Assembly (NCBI RefSeq): GCF_900182565.1
Contig: NZ_FXTI01000013.1
Coordinates: forward strand, 1 to 64,000
DNA length: 64,000 nt
Source: Melghirimyces algeriensis
Lineage (GTDB): Bacteria > Bacillota > Bacilli > Thermoactinomycetales > DSM-45169
Direction: 5' to 3'
The position numbers and the translations under genes were made by a program. Below, piece by piece: positions 8,841-19,400 of the stretch (position 1 is the first letter of the stretch; each line of letters starts with the position of its first letter). Below the pieces are notes generated by a model that was given only the letters and a program-made list of their open reading frames with translations, was not told the DNA's origin and did not search any database.

Positions 8841-9056
8841 ATGATTAGAGCACGCATCGCTTCTGTAATTGCACGAAAAAGAGAAGAAGGGATAAAGATC
8901 ACTCAGGCTGAGATTGCCGAAAAAATGGGAGTATCACCACAACAGATGTCGGCTTGGGTAACTGGAAAAAAAGTTCCCCGCCTAGAAACTGCTTTCGAGT
9001 TAGCCCATATAATTGGTTGCAAAGTAGATGAGCTATATGAGCGAATCCCTAATTGA
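8841..9056 (+). CDS. Xre/Cro-CI family HTH transcriptional regulator
   Basis: The product is 71 aa, essentially a single helix-turn-helix domain: ITQAEIAEKMGVSPQQMSAWVTGKKVPRLETAFELAHIIGC is the typical five-helix HTH_3 layout, here spanning residues about 19-60 (the motif continues beyond what is quoted in one piece: ITQAEIAEKMG, then SPQQMSAWVTGKK, then TAFELAHIIGC). I chose ATG 8841, preceded by GAGAGG, rather than the upstream in-frame TTG, which would fall inside the -35 box. Tandem palindromes upstream are its likely binding site. Small Xre proteins of this size are common in prophage-derived and toxin-antitoxin loci. A terminator follows at 9079-9130. Confidence 0.85.
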   Translation: MIRARIASVIARKREEGIKITQAEIAEKMGVSPQQMSAWVTGKKVPRLETAFELAHIIGCKVDELYERIPN

Positions 9057-9078
9057 AGAGAGTGACTATTGAAGATAA

Positions 9079-9130
9079 AAAAACACCCTGTCAGCGCCAA
9101 CCAGTGGCTTGCTGAGAGAGGTGTTTTTTG
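9079..9130. terminator. Bidirectional terminator between the Xre and Abi genes
   Basis: AAAAAACACC...TCAGC and GCTGA...AGGTGTTTTTT form a long stem with A- and T-runs on both sides. It serves the convergent genes at 8841-9056 (+) and 9176-9994 (-). Confidence 0.85.
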
Positions 9131-9175
9131 GGGAAGTACACAAACCCTTAACATTCATTTTTCTATTTACAGGAA

Positions 9176-9994
9176 CTATGGATTGCTTTCCTGTTTTTTT
9201 CTTCTCTGATAAGTTTCAAGTAAAAAAATACATAATGCCACACTTATACTTACTGTAAATTTCGCATGTCTGGTACTCGGTCTACCATAAGTAATTCCCT
9301 TTCCATGTGAATCACCATAAGTATTTCGGATAGAATTAAACCCTGTAACAATAGCAGAAATGTTACCAAGAATATTCTTGAAAACTTCTTCTCCATGTTG
9401 ATCCGGTGAAAAGTTGAGCTCTTTTGAAACTTTTTTGTATAAATTACCTTTTTCTTTGTATTTTATCCCTAAATCATCCAAAATATATTTGAATGTACTT
9501 TCAACCATGCTTCTAGCTGCTGTAATAGAATCCTCTGGATCAAGAAAAAGTTGATTCGTTGCTCTTTTTAATTCTTTGTTTATTGTTGGTATCCCGAAAT
9601 GTTTCAATTCTTGTATATCATTTGTTATGAAATTATCTTCACTCTCAAATTTTTCATTTGACCAATTAAAACCGTCTCGTTTCATCAGCTTTTTGAACTG
9701 TTCTATATTAGTCTTGTAATCTTCAATTAACATTGTAGAAATGTTACTCTCAGTTGTTAGTAAAAATACTTCCATAACCTTTAATAGTTTAGAAATATCC
9801 TCCCAATCAGATAAATCCAGGTTTGCAACATAAGAATCAGCTGTTTTCCTTCTTTGTCCATCATAATCTGAACTATGATTTCTCTTTTTAGATATACCCT
9901 CATCTTCAAAAAGACGTTCTATTTTTGCCACTGTACTCCAAGAACTCAAAAGATCATAAAAATATGTGATGGTTCTTTGGCTAATAATACCCAT
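9176..9994 (-). CDS. Abortive infection family protein (Abi C-terminal domain)
   Basis: The product is 272 aa. Residues about 160-265 match the abortive-infection C-terminal domain: an AARSMVESTFKYIL helix, then SIRNTYGDSHGKG (the R-N-x(4)-D-x-H-G signature, which resembles HEPN-type RNases), then a hydrophobic helix (SISVALCIFLLETY). The N-terminal half is helical and unrecognised. Start: ATG 9994 has GGAGGAG 3 nt upstream; an upstream TTG at 10006 overlaps that site and is unlikely. Family members are linked to phage defence by abortive infection. A 50-bp degenerate copy of its C-terminal coding region is found at 1424-1475. An 18-bp inverted repeat (10008-10059) lies directly in front of the gene. 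Confidence 0.82.
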   Translation of the reverse strand: MGIISQRTITYFYDLLSSWSTVAKIERLFEDEGISKKRNHSSDYDGQRRKTADSYVANLDLSDWEDISKLLKVMEVFLLTTESNISTMLIEDYKTNIEQFKKLMKRDGFNWSNEKFESEDNFITNDIQELKHFGIPTINKELKRATNQLFLDPEDSITAARSMVESTFKYILDDLGIKYKEKGNLYKKVSKELNFSPDQHGEEVFKNILGNISAIVTGFNSIRNTYGDSHGKGITYGRPSTRHAKFTVSISVALCIFLLETYQRRKKQESNP

Positions 9995-10007
9995 GTTCTC
10001 CTCCAAG

Positions 10008-10059
10008 TATAATAAAATCAGAAAACCGGACTCATGCCCAATTTTCCGATTTTATTATA
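10008..10059. repeat. 18-bp inverted repeat in front of the Abi gene
   Basis: 10008-10025 and 10042-10059 are inverse complements with one mismatch, with a 16-nt loop. They end 13-14 bp upstream of the ATG and carry a TATAAT on each arm. It could be a leader hairpin, a repressor site, or a terminator for upstream sequence. Confidence 0.6.
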
Positions 10060-10318
10060 TCACTCTAGTTAATTGATCAGCATCCAAATGGAGTTCAGGA
10101 GAAAAACCTATGATCTACACAACTTGGGAACTTTTCAACGGAGGTCCCGATGGCGAAATCCTCATATAGAAAACGGGACATCCATGACTGTTTTTGGGTA
10201 CTAGGGGATGATTGGGAATAGGTCGCTGTACACGCTATCCAAATGAGATACAATAAGGGTAGCGATTTCTCAAGGGGAACATTGTCTCATTTTAGTGTCT
10301 CATAAATAGCACAGGAGA

Positions 10319-10535
10319 GATAAATAAATGATAGTGAGGGTATATTCGTTGTCTCGACCATTGAACAGAATCCGGATCGACAGATTGACTCGCTGAAGAC
10401 TGCCGGAACGGAAACCGTCTATCTGGACAAAATGAGCGGAAGCCCCCGGCATCGTCCTCAACCGAAACAGGTGCTGGAGGATTTGCATCCAGAAGATGAA
10501 GTGCTGATCCATGAACGTTACTGCTGCACATCCAC
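10319..10535 (+). pseudogene. Serine recombinase (resolvase) N-terminal fragment
   Basis: After one frameshift near 10350 the plus strand reads RQIDSLKTAGTETVYLDKMS and then PKQVLEDLHPEDEVLIHE, which is the N-terminal catalytic domain of Tn3-type resolvases and invertases (IEQN..RQIDSL...DK.SG...RPQ...L). The first residues (VRVYS, with the catalytic serine segment) are in another frame. The rest of the catalytic domain and the DNA-binding domain are missing. TGTCTCAT-type repeats just upstream (10285-10305) could be a remnant of the res site. Confidence 0.75.
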
Positions 10536-10544
10536 CTATCCCCG

Positions 10545-10677
10545 CCATTATTATTTAGCCAGTTGGTGAACTCCTGTGTAATGCGAGTATAGGTTTTGAT
10601 CGTGCCTAGACTGCTCCCCTTGCCTGAAGATCCCGGATAAACCCTTCGATGACTTTTGCGTCACTTTTTTCACCCAT
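10545..10677 (-). pseudogene. Tyrosine recombinase N-terminal fragment (frameshifted)
   Basis: From ATG 10677, behind GGAGGGAGGGAG, the minus strand encodes MGEKSDAKVIEGFIRDLQAR. After a one-base frameshift (about 10608) it continues SSLGTIKTYTRITQEFTNWL, the SAM-like core-binding domain of XerC/D-type integrases. No catalytic domain follows; the fragment collides with the resolvase remnant on the other strand. Confidence 0.7.
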
Positions 10678-10708
10678 TAACTCCCTCCCTCCGCCGGTTG
10701 TTGTGATA

Positions 10709-10766
10709 TAAATAAAAAAGCCCTCTGTCAAAGGACTTGAGACTGCTGACCTTTGCCAGCAGTCTC
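10709..10766 (-). terminator. Double hairpin terminator downstream of the P450
   Basis: On the minus strand a perfect 10-bp stem (GAGACTGCTG / CAGCAGTCTC, 10739-10766) is followed by a second hairpin (AAGTCC / GGGCTT, 10718-10738) that runs straight into a T-tract. It is the first strong terminator after the P450 gene, which ends at 10925. Confidence 0.7.
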
Positions 10767-10924
10767 ATCCACCGTGAAGATGGGTTTCATTTTTTTAGAC
10801 CGAAACCACGATCCTCTGCTTGATTATAAAAAAGCTATTCATTCATCTACCCCGGCTAAACTGGAATTGGAGTGCTTTTCTTGTCCACAAATGGTTCGTT
10901 CTTTCTCCATCCCATGCAGAACCC

Positions 10925-12121
10925 TTAGATCCGTTGGAAGGTGAGTGGGAATTCTTTGATGCCGTATAACGGGGGGGAAGGGATGATCTGTAGATGGGCC
11001 GATTCTGCCATGCGCAGATCTGTGATTCGGCTGAAGAGTTCTGCAAAAGCCAATTCCGCTTCCAGACAGGCAAGTGAGGCTCCCAGGCAGTAGTGAATGC
11101 CTTTGCTGAAGGACAGGTGGGGATTGGGGGAACGATCCAACTGAAACGCATCCGGATCGGAAAATTGACGGGGATCGCGGTTGGCACTTGCGATCCAGAC
11201 GGAGACCACTTCGCCTTCGCGAATCCACTGTCCGCGCAATTCGGTGTCCTGTTTTGCAATGCGCACGGTTCCTAGGACAGAGGGGTAAAAGCGTACAGCT
11301 TCCGTGACAAAGCTGGGAATGGAAGAAGGTTGTTCCTGAATGACAGGTTGCAGTTCCGGATATTGGGTTAAGGCGCGGACACCGTTGGTGATCAGATTGG
11401 CGGTGGTTTCATTGCCGGCGACTAGCAACAGGATGCAAAAGTCGACAATCTCTTTGTCGGTCAATTTCTCGCCGTCAATCTCCGCCTGCAATAGCTTGGT
11501 GATCAGGTCGTCCTGTGGACGGTGTCTGCGTTTTTCCATGGCATCCAAGAAGAACTGTGTCAGTTCCTGGGTTACCTGAATATGTTCCGCCACAACGGCC
11601 TGGAGTTCCTCTTCCGAGGAGCCGGTCGCTCCTTTGGTAATGCGCTCTGACCATTCACGAAACTGACGGTGGTCCTCCGGCGGCACACCCAGCAGTTTGG
11701 CAATCATCAGAATGGTGAGTGGAGACGCAAAATCCTGCAATACATTCATCTGTCCCTGTTCAATCACCCGGTCCAACAACTCTGCAGCAATGCGCTGAAT
11801 GGTGTCCGCCTGATTTTGAACCATTTTTGGCGTAAACGCTTGACTGACCAAATTACGAATGTGGCGATGGCGCGGTGGGTCCATGAACAGAATATTCTCC
11901 GCTTCTACCAAGCGCTTATGTTTGGCTGAGAACAGATTGTGATTTTTTAGGATCATTTCCACGTCTTCATATAGAAACACGTCCCAACACTTGCGCAGAT
12001 CATCATAACGAACCGGAGTGTTTTCACGCAATTGATTAAAAACCGGAAAAGGATACAACCGTTTGGCGGATGTATCCAATTCCCGCATAAAATACGCACC
12101 TGCTAATGACTGCTGTTCCAT
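10925..12121 (-). CDS. Cytochrome P450, polyketide tailoring type
   Basis: The product is 398 aa, the normal length for a soluble bacterial P450. The I-helix oxygen-activation motif is VAGNETTAN (about residue 236), the K-helix ExxR is EAVRFYP (about 275), and the haem loop is FSKGIHYCLG, with the cysteine ligand near 344. It resembles the CYP107-like P450s found with Bacillus polyketide clusters (PksS type) and probably hydroxylates or epoxidises the polyketide using external ferredoxin and reductase; none is encoded here. The gene is co-oriented with the PKS but separated from it by the terminator at 12278-12313, so it is probably transcribed separately. The AGAGGAGT site lies 9 nt upstream of the ATG. 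Substrate assignment is inference from position. Confidence 0.93.
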   Translation of the reverse strand: MEQQSLAGAYFMRELDTSAKRLYPFPVFNQLRENTPVRYDDLRKCWDVFLYEDVEMILKNHNLFSAKHKRLVEAENILFMDPPRHRHIRNLVSQAFTPKMVQNQADTIQRIAAELLDRVIEQGQMNVLQDFASPLTILMIAKLLGVPPEDHRQFREWSERITKGATGSSEEELQAVVAEHIQVTQELTQFFLDAMEKRRHRPQDDLITKLLQAEIDGEKLTDKEIVDFCILLLVAGNETTANLITNGVRALTQYPELQPVIQEQPSSIPSFVTEAVRFYPSVLGTVRIAKQDTELRGQWIREGEVVSVWIASANRDPRQFSDPDAFQLDRSPNPHLSFSKGIHYCLGASLACLEAELAFAELFSRITDLRMAESAHLQIIPSPPLYGIKEFPLTFQRI

Positions 12122-12277
12122 GCTGATCCGACTCCTCTCATGTCATGTGTGATCTTTGTGTTTTGCCATGCCCCATTGCCATCCTGACAAAGCCATCCGA
12201 ATGCTTCACATAGAATCGTTAAAGCCCGCTTTTTTATGCCCGATATCGGAATCTCCATTCTTACACGTTTCCCTCAT

Positions 12278-12313
12278 AAAAAATCCCCTTCCGGCTGTTC
12301 ACCTGAAGGGGAT
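12278..12313 (-). terminator. Intrinsic terminator at the end of the PKS operon
   Basis: On the minus strand a 9-bp perfect stem ATCCCCTTC / GAAGGGGAT is followed by TTTTTT. It lies 22 bp after the stop of the methyltransferase at 12335, and closes the cluster transcript before the P450. Confidence 0.9.
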
Positions 12314-12334
12314 ACATATGTTTTTCACCATTGT

Positions 12335-13288
12335 CTATCGTTTCCGGACCACCTGCGCCACATACCAGCGTGAGGGATGCATGTCCTCTTCCTGCATATT
12401 GGATTCAAGGGATGGTTGGTCCAGTTCCCTGTAACACACGGTATACGTGTCACTATTCTCTTCCAAGAGGGGTTCAATAAACGGCAAACCGGGTGCATAG
12501 ATAAAGCTTCCACCCACTTGAAGCGAACGCAGGATTTCCATGTATTTCTGTGCATACGTGGTATAATCCCCATCTTTGCGGAGATGGTGATGCCAGAAGT
12601 GGTTGGAGAAAGCCATATTGGAGATCACCGTCCCCCATTTGTCCGGCGCAAAGTAAAAGTCAAGCCAATTGGCGACATAAATGAATGGATTGTCTCCCGG
12701 TTCCATGCGTTCCAAGCCATATGCCTCAAGGCCCCGCTCCCGCAAGGCCTGAACCAATCGCGCCTGGGTTCCACTGCCGAGATCCAGCACTGGCTCCTGG
12801 AGTTGATCCATCTCAATCCCCAGCAACTCGAATTGAAAGGGGGCTTCATACTCCTCACAGGGAACCCTGTGCACCACCAGTTGATCGTTCTTTAACATTT
12901 GCAGGTGTGAGCCATTGGTTTCCAACAAAAAACGACCCACTTTCAGCCCATGTTGCCTAAAGATCCGGGCAAGCCCTTCCGGGGTCTGCTCCTTCTGGTC
13001 GTAAAATGCTGCCAATTGCTGAAGCAGGGACAGAAAAAGCCGTTCCAGACAGCGAATCTCATGCTGGCGAAAATTGATATACTGGTTGACGATCATCAAG
13101 TGCTGGAGGATCGCCTGGGCCAGTTCATTGGCCAGCTCCTGCCGGTTTTGCATTGCATTCAGTTCTGCCTTGATGGCGGTCTGTTCCGCCATCAAGGCAT
13201 CCATGACGTCTGGTGTGGGGGTAAGAGAAATCCCCTCTCCTGATGGGAGGATCAAGCGAATGATCTGTTTTTTCAGTATCGATCGCAT
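12335..13288 (-). CDS. Class I SAM-dependent methyltransferase with helical N-terminal extension
   Basis: The product is 317 aa. Residues about 165-300 form a Rossmann-fold methyltransferase: motif I VLDLGSGTQARLVQALRERG (about 168), an acidic YGLERME strand end, and an SNMAFSNHFWHH segment where motif IV is expected. Residues 1-150 are helical with predicted coiled coil (ALMAEQTAIKAELNAMQNR), longer than in most tailoring methyltransferases and perhaps for docking. It is the last gene behind PKS-C, 152 bp away, and has its own promoter-like sequence (13358-13386) as well as read-through from the operon. Likely O- or C-methylation of the polyketide; the substrate cannot be told. Confidence 0.8.
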   Translation of the reverse strand: MRSILKKQIIRLILPSGEGISLTPTPDVMDALMAEQTAIKAELNAMQNRQELANELAQAILQHLMIVNQYINFRQHEIRCLERLFLSLLQQLAAFYDQKEQTPEGLARIFRQHGLKVGRFLLETNGSHLQMLKNDQLVVHRVPCEEYEAPFQFELLGIEMDQLQEPVLDLGSGTQARLVQALRERGLEAYGLERMEPGDNPFIYVANWLDFYFAPDKWGTVISNMAFSNHFWHHHLRKDGDYTTYAQKYMEILRSLQVGGSFIYAPGLPFIEPLLEENSDTYTVCYRELDQPSLESNMQEEDMHPSRWYVAQVVRKR

Positions 13289-13357
13289 GGCTCATTCCTT
13301 TCTCCCTGAATCCTTCCTGTCACACAGCCTCTGGCTTGGATATCTCATATTGGTACA

Positions 13358-13386
13358 ATTATACAGCCGGGGGCATCCGGGTGCAA
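13358..13386 (-). promoter_or_regulatory. Internal promoter in front of the terminal methyltransferase
   Basis: On the minus strand TTGCAC (13381-13386) and TATAAT (13358-13363) are 17 bp apart, in the 152-bp gap between PKS-C and the methyltransferase. The -10 is about 70 bp upstream of the start codon. Confidence 0.55.
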
Positions 13387-13440
13387 TTGCCTTCGGGCAT
13401 AAAAATGAGGAGAACCCATCGTTCGATACGTTCCTTATCT

Positions 13441-16400
13441 TTATTTTGCCTCTTTTTCCATCACTCCCTGATCCGCCAACAGCGAGGCCAGTTCACGAAT
13501 AGTACGGCTGTTGGCAATCATGAGTGGTTCGATCCCATCTCCATAGCGTTCCGTCAGTTTATGGTGCAAATACATAATATTGATGGAGTTTAAGCCATAC
13601 TCGCTGATATCGGTATCGATGTCAATCTCCTCTTCACTCGTTTTTAACATCTGTGCAACGATGTGAACCAGCTGGGAGATCACCTGCTCCTCCCCGTGAT
13701 TCGCCTGATGCTCTGCTTTCACTGACGCGTCAGGTGGTGTGGATGCCAAATCGGCAACACCCATTTTCTCAAGATACTCCGCCAACTGACTGATACTGCG
13801 CAACTCCATGATGGTTAAGGGGTCCAATCCTTTTCCAAAGGTTTTGCTCAGACGCACGATCAGCTTCATGGTGTCGCTGTGGTCCATCTGCCACTGTTGA
13901 TCAGGGTCCAGTTCGTCCCCATCCACTTTCAGAATCTCCCCAACCATCCGGATGAGGGTTGATTGAAGCGGGCTCTTTTCCAATTCTGGCGACGACTCCG
14001 ATGCAACTTGTTCTTCATCATCGGAAACGCAATCATTCAGCTTCACCCAGTAACGGGTACCGGCAAACGGATACGTCGGCAGGGAAATCCGTTGGGGACG
14101 CTGACCTGCCGAATACAGAGCCTGCCAATCAATAGGAGCCCCTGCGACCCACAATTGGGCGATCTTTTGCAAATTTCGGGACATTACAATTCTCTCCAAC
14201 AGCTTCGCCCCATCTGCTCCGCCAAACCAGGACTCCCAATCTCTGTTCGCTTTGCGGATATTGCCCGCCCAGAAGGAAAACGATTCTCCGTCATCATTGA
14301 GATAGCCGTTCAACTGATCGATCAATTCTTTTTCACTGGATGCCACCAGCGCCAGTCGTTCCGCCATCGCTTCCCTGCCTACCTGCAAGGTGTAGGCAAA
14401 GCGGCTGAGCGTAAAGGCAGGGTCGGGCTCCATCTGCTGCTTCCGCAGATATTTCAGCATCTTCATTGCATAGGCCCGTAACCGTTCCTCATTGCGCGCC
14501 GACAACACAACCAGTTGTGGCGATGTGTCTAAGTGGAGCGACTCCGGTACGGCTGGAGGCAGATACTCTTCCAGCAAGACATGGGCGTTCGCCCCACCCG
14601 CCCCAAACGAGCTGATGCCTGCCCGTCTTGGAGCGTGCACATCTTGACCATTCTCCCTGATAACAGGTCGTTCCCATGTTGCAAGATGCTGTTGGACAGA
14701 AAATGGCGTGTTGGCAAAATCAATCTTCGGGTTTAACGTCTCTGCATGCAAGGAAGGAACAAGTTGTTGATGCTTCATCTGCAAAATCACTTTGGTCAAC
14801 CCGGCAATCCCCGCAGCCGATTCCAAATGGCCAATATTGGTCTTGACCGAACCGAGTGCGCAGGTTGTCGGCGCTACGTTTGATGAAGCAAAGGCATGAC
14901 TGAGACCGGCCACTTCAATGGGGTCTCCCAGTGAGGTGCCTGTCCCATGCGCTTCGATATAGCTGATCGTACGCGGATCAATCCCTGTCCGTTCCAGGAC
15001 GTTGCCGATCACTTGGGCTTGTGCGTTGGGATTGGGAACGGTATATCCGCTGGTCTTGCCCCCTGCATTGATGGCAGAACCTTTAATGACCGCATGGATC
15101 GGGTCCCGATCAGCGATGGCGCGGTTCAGCGGTTTTAGAACCACCGCTCCTACGCCCTCCCCCGCAACAAATCCATCGGCTCCATCCCCAAAGCTTTTAC
15201 ATTCTGGCGAATCTGTGATCATATTCATATCGGAAAGACGCTGGTAATGCATGGGATGCAGGATCAGATTCACCCCACCAGCGATGGCCAGCTGACATTC
15301 TCCCCGTTTGAGACTTTCACAAGCGAGATGTAACGCGGTGAGGGAAGAAGAACAGGCTGTATCCACCGCCAAACTGGGACCAAAGAAATTAAAACGGTAC
15401 GATACCCGGTTGGCGATCGACCAAGGGGAGGAATGAGCTCCTGTCACTTGTCCTTTCCCGTACGCTTCCCCGCTCAACAGTTCATAGTCACTATTCATTA
15501 CACCCACAAAAACGCCTACTTCGTGATTGATCTCTTGAAACTGCTCCTCCGTATAACCCGCGTCTTCAAAGGCGCTCCACGCTGTTTTCAGGAACAGGCG
15601 GGCCTGAGGGTCCATATTTTCGGCATCTTCGGGTGTAATATGGAAAAAGAGGGGATCAAACTGATCGGCCCCTTCAATAAAACCGCCCCATTTGCTGTTG
15701 TGCTGTCCCTGATGTGCTTTCCAGTCCCAACGATCCAGGGGTATTTCACGGATACTGTGTTTCCCTTGTTTAAGATTGTCCCAGAACGCATCCAAGTCTT
15801 CCGCTCCTGGATAACAGCCATCAAGCCCGATAATGGCGATATCTTCTGTGGAGACCGATGGTTCTTGGTTGACGGATGCCTCTTGCGGTTCGGGTGGATT
15901 CAGTTCCACCGATGCAACAGGCTCGCTCTCTGTCTCCACCACCTGATGGAAGCCAGACAACGCCAACACCTGTGGGCGATGCTCTGTGACAAAGTATTGG
16001 GCCAGCATCTGTACAGTCATATATTCAAATAGCAAGGTGGATGGAAGGGAGCCAAAATCCTCTTCCAAACGTTTGATAATCTGCATGCCCACCAGGGAAT
16101 CCACCCCGACCCGTTCAAACGTATCGGTTAGGGTCAGGCGGTTTTTCGGAATTTTAAGCACCTGGGCAAACACATCTTTGATATAGTCCACCGTCCACTC
16201 AAACAGTGCTTCCTCTGCCACGGTGCAATTCTCCTGTTCACCATCCGTTGCAAGCACCGCTTCGTCCATCCCGGTTGCTGACGTCCCTGCTGTGTGGACC
16301 ACATCTGTCTGACCATCGCTCATTCCTACAATAATACAATGTGGGGAACGGTCGGGTTCGAGATCAGGCAGCCCCCATACCTGGACATCCTGGAATCCGC

Positions 16401-19400
16401 CTTCTTTCAACGCTTTTCGCCATAGCGAAGCGCTTAACAGCGGGGAATCCGGAAGGCGCTTCGTTTCATCCGCAAACCGCCACCATCCGTCCGTGAGACC
16501 AAATGTGAGATTGGCGAAGGAAAGTGATTGCGTCGCTTCATTGACAAGCATCCACCCATTCGGTTTCAACAGTTCCTTGACATATTGAAGCGTCCGCCCA
16601 ATCTCTCTGGTGGCGTGAAGCACATTGGCACTGAGGACCAGGTCAAAGCTGCCGGGCGCATACCCCTGCTCTTTTGCCGGTCGCTCACAATCCAGCACTT
16701 GGAACTGGACAAACGGATAATCCGCTCCATAAACGCGTTCCCCATGTTGCGTAAAACCCGACGAAACATCGGTATAAACATAGCGTACATGTTTGCTGAC
16801 ATCCCGGATCGCCTCCAACACAAACCGACTGGTTCCTCCTGTACCCGCTCCCAGCTCCAGAATGCGGATCTGGGCTTCGGGATCGCGTTCCAACCGTTTT
16901 TCAATATAGTGCTTCACTAGATGAGCGACAAGCGCATTGAAATAATCGGCGATCGGATAACCGTGATACACCCCTTCAACCAAAGCCATCGAGCCTTTGG
17001 GAAACAGAACCTCCATCTCGTTTTTGCGTCCCCTCAGCACGTCGGGATAGTGATGGAGACAAACCGATAACAGATTGAGATGGGGAGCAATGTGTGGATA
17101 CTCGGCGATCAAACGCTCTTTCTGTTCCGTCAGGGTGGTCAGCTCCCGTTGAAGTTCCGCACAGTCAATCAAGGGGGTTGTCATGATCACCTGTGTGTCC
17201 AATCCGGTGTTTCGCTTGAGGAAGCCCGCTTGCACCAAAACATCCAGCAACACATCCAACAACCGGTGATATTTATCGGTTATGCCAAGGCGTCTTTGCA
17301 GTTCTTGGCGCTCTACGATTTCACCACTGTGCAAAAATGTCCCCATCCGCTGGAACGTTTGCAACAATAGGCGTTGCGCCCACTGATCCATCTGCCTGAA
17401 CGCCTCCTGGTACCGTGTGAGGCTTTCCCCATGATCATAGGAGAACGGCGGTAACGTTTGCGCGGGAACAACCGGGGCGGGAGTGCCGTTTGATGGTGGT
17501 CTTCCTTCTGGGAGAAGGTTAAACTTCGCCCGCAGTGCTTCCGGCTCCCCCTTCAGCACCGCCACCTGTGAAACGTTTCGCCCTTGGGCGAGAATCCGCT
17601 CCAATGCATCCATGCCTTCGTTCGGTTCAATCGAATGGATGCCCATTTTGCCCAGCTGTTCGTTGTATCGGTCACTGGAGACCACACCCACACTGCCCCA
17701 GTAACCCCAATTGATAATCTTGACCGGGATCTCTTCCTGTCGCTCGATCCTTTGGGCATACGCATCGATAAAGGTGGATGCGGCCGCATAATTGCTTTGT
17801 CCCGCCTGACAAAGGAAGGACTCCGCCGAGGAAAAGATCATCAGAAAGTCGGGCTTTTCTTCCCGCAGGACACGGTGGAGCACCGCAATCCCCCTCACTT
17901 TGGGCGCCAGTACCTCGGTAAGTGTCTCTTCCCCCATATTGGCAATGGTTTTGTCCTTCAGCACAATCGCGGAGTGAACGGCTCCATCGATCCCCCCAAA
18001 GCGGTCTTTTGCCTGCTGGTTTACTGCACGCATGCTTTCCAGATCGCAGACATCTGCCTGAAGATAAAGGGCTTTTCCTCCCAATGCTTCAATTTCAGCC
18101 AGTTGGCTTTTCCGAACTTCATCCAGCGCACTCCGACCGACCAGAACCAGCTTGGCCGATACAGTACGGGCCAGATGTTTGCTGAATTCCCAGCCAATAC
18201 CGCTCGCCCCACCGATGATCAGATAGACCCCTTTCGGTTTAAACGGTGAGCCATCCTGTGGCACAGATGGGAGTGTGACAGGCTTTAATACCCGTTCCAT
18301 CCGCTGGCCATTTCGGATGGTGATTTCTTTTGGTTTCTTGGAAAACGGTTCTTGAAGAATCCGCTCGGCTAAAGCAGACAGAGATGCCTCGGATCGCTCG
18401 GCGGAGCAAATATCGATGCATCGTACAGACCAATGGTAATACTCCTGGGCCAGCACACGGGCAAATCCTTGCAAACTGGCACTGTGCGGCTGGATGTCCC
18501 CATCTGCCGCCACGCCGTATGCATCCGCCGTTACCAGGGTGAACTGGATCGGTTGATGCCCCATTCCCCGTTCGTGTAAGGATTTTACCAACCGGAATAA
18601 GGCAAGGACACCCCGATGTTGTTCATCATCCAGAGCGGCAAGAGCCGACTCATCCGTCTCCATTTGGGTGCTCGTCCCCTCCATACTACCGAGGAAACAG
18701 ATTTCATCCACTTGCGGAATACGGGACATCTTCTCGGAATCGTCAAGATGGACATGTACTACGTTTTTCCCCTGTTGTGCATACGCCTCCGCAAGGGCCT
18801 GACCCATGTCACCCACGCCATCTGAGGGATGGATCATGCATACGGTGCGAGAACTTTCTGATGGATGTGAACAGGTTATCAGAGGGGATGACACCCAGTG
18901 TGGCAGATACAACATGGAATCCAACGGTAAGTCCAGATTCCGCAGGGTCAGGTCGCTCCACTCAGCACAGACGGTCCCCTGTTCATCCAAGAGTGTAACA
19001 TGGAAGCGATCCCTTTCTCCCTCCTCCCGTTTCACATAGGCATATCCCTGTTTGGATAACGGTTTCCACACATTCCCTTTACCCACTGAAAACGGCACGG
19101 GGGTTTGCGATGCATCATCCTTTTCCAACAATACCGACACACATTGGAATGCGCTATCCAACCAGCCTGGATGCATGATGTAGGAGGAATCACTGGCCTT
19201 TTCCGGCAACGCAATCCGACCGAGTGCTTCGTTTCCATTCCATCTCACTTCTTGCACCCCGCGGAATGAACCCAGGTAGGTGACCCCCCGCTCCACATGC
19301 TTCTGATAGAGTCTCGCCGACTCCATCCGGTGGGTACATCGGGCCTGGACATCCGCTATGGGAACAATGCCTTCATTCACATTCTCCCCGCTTCTGGGAA

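Noticed and set aside
10739..10766. Short inverted repeat considered as a CRISPR or attachment-site element
   Set aside because: It is a single copy followed by a U-run hairpin on the minus strand; a terminator explains it.
13441..13700. Possible thioesterase at the end of PKS-C
   Set aside because: No GxSxG hydrolase motif; the region is two carrier-like domains up to the stop codon.
15433..16032. Long plus-strand frames opposite the PKS genes (here 199 codons; similar at 36148-37158 and elsewhere)
   Set aside because: They are mirror images of conserved KS, KR and ACP coding regions on the minus strand and lack start signals.
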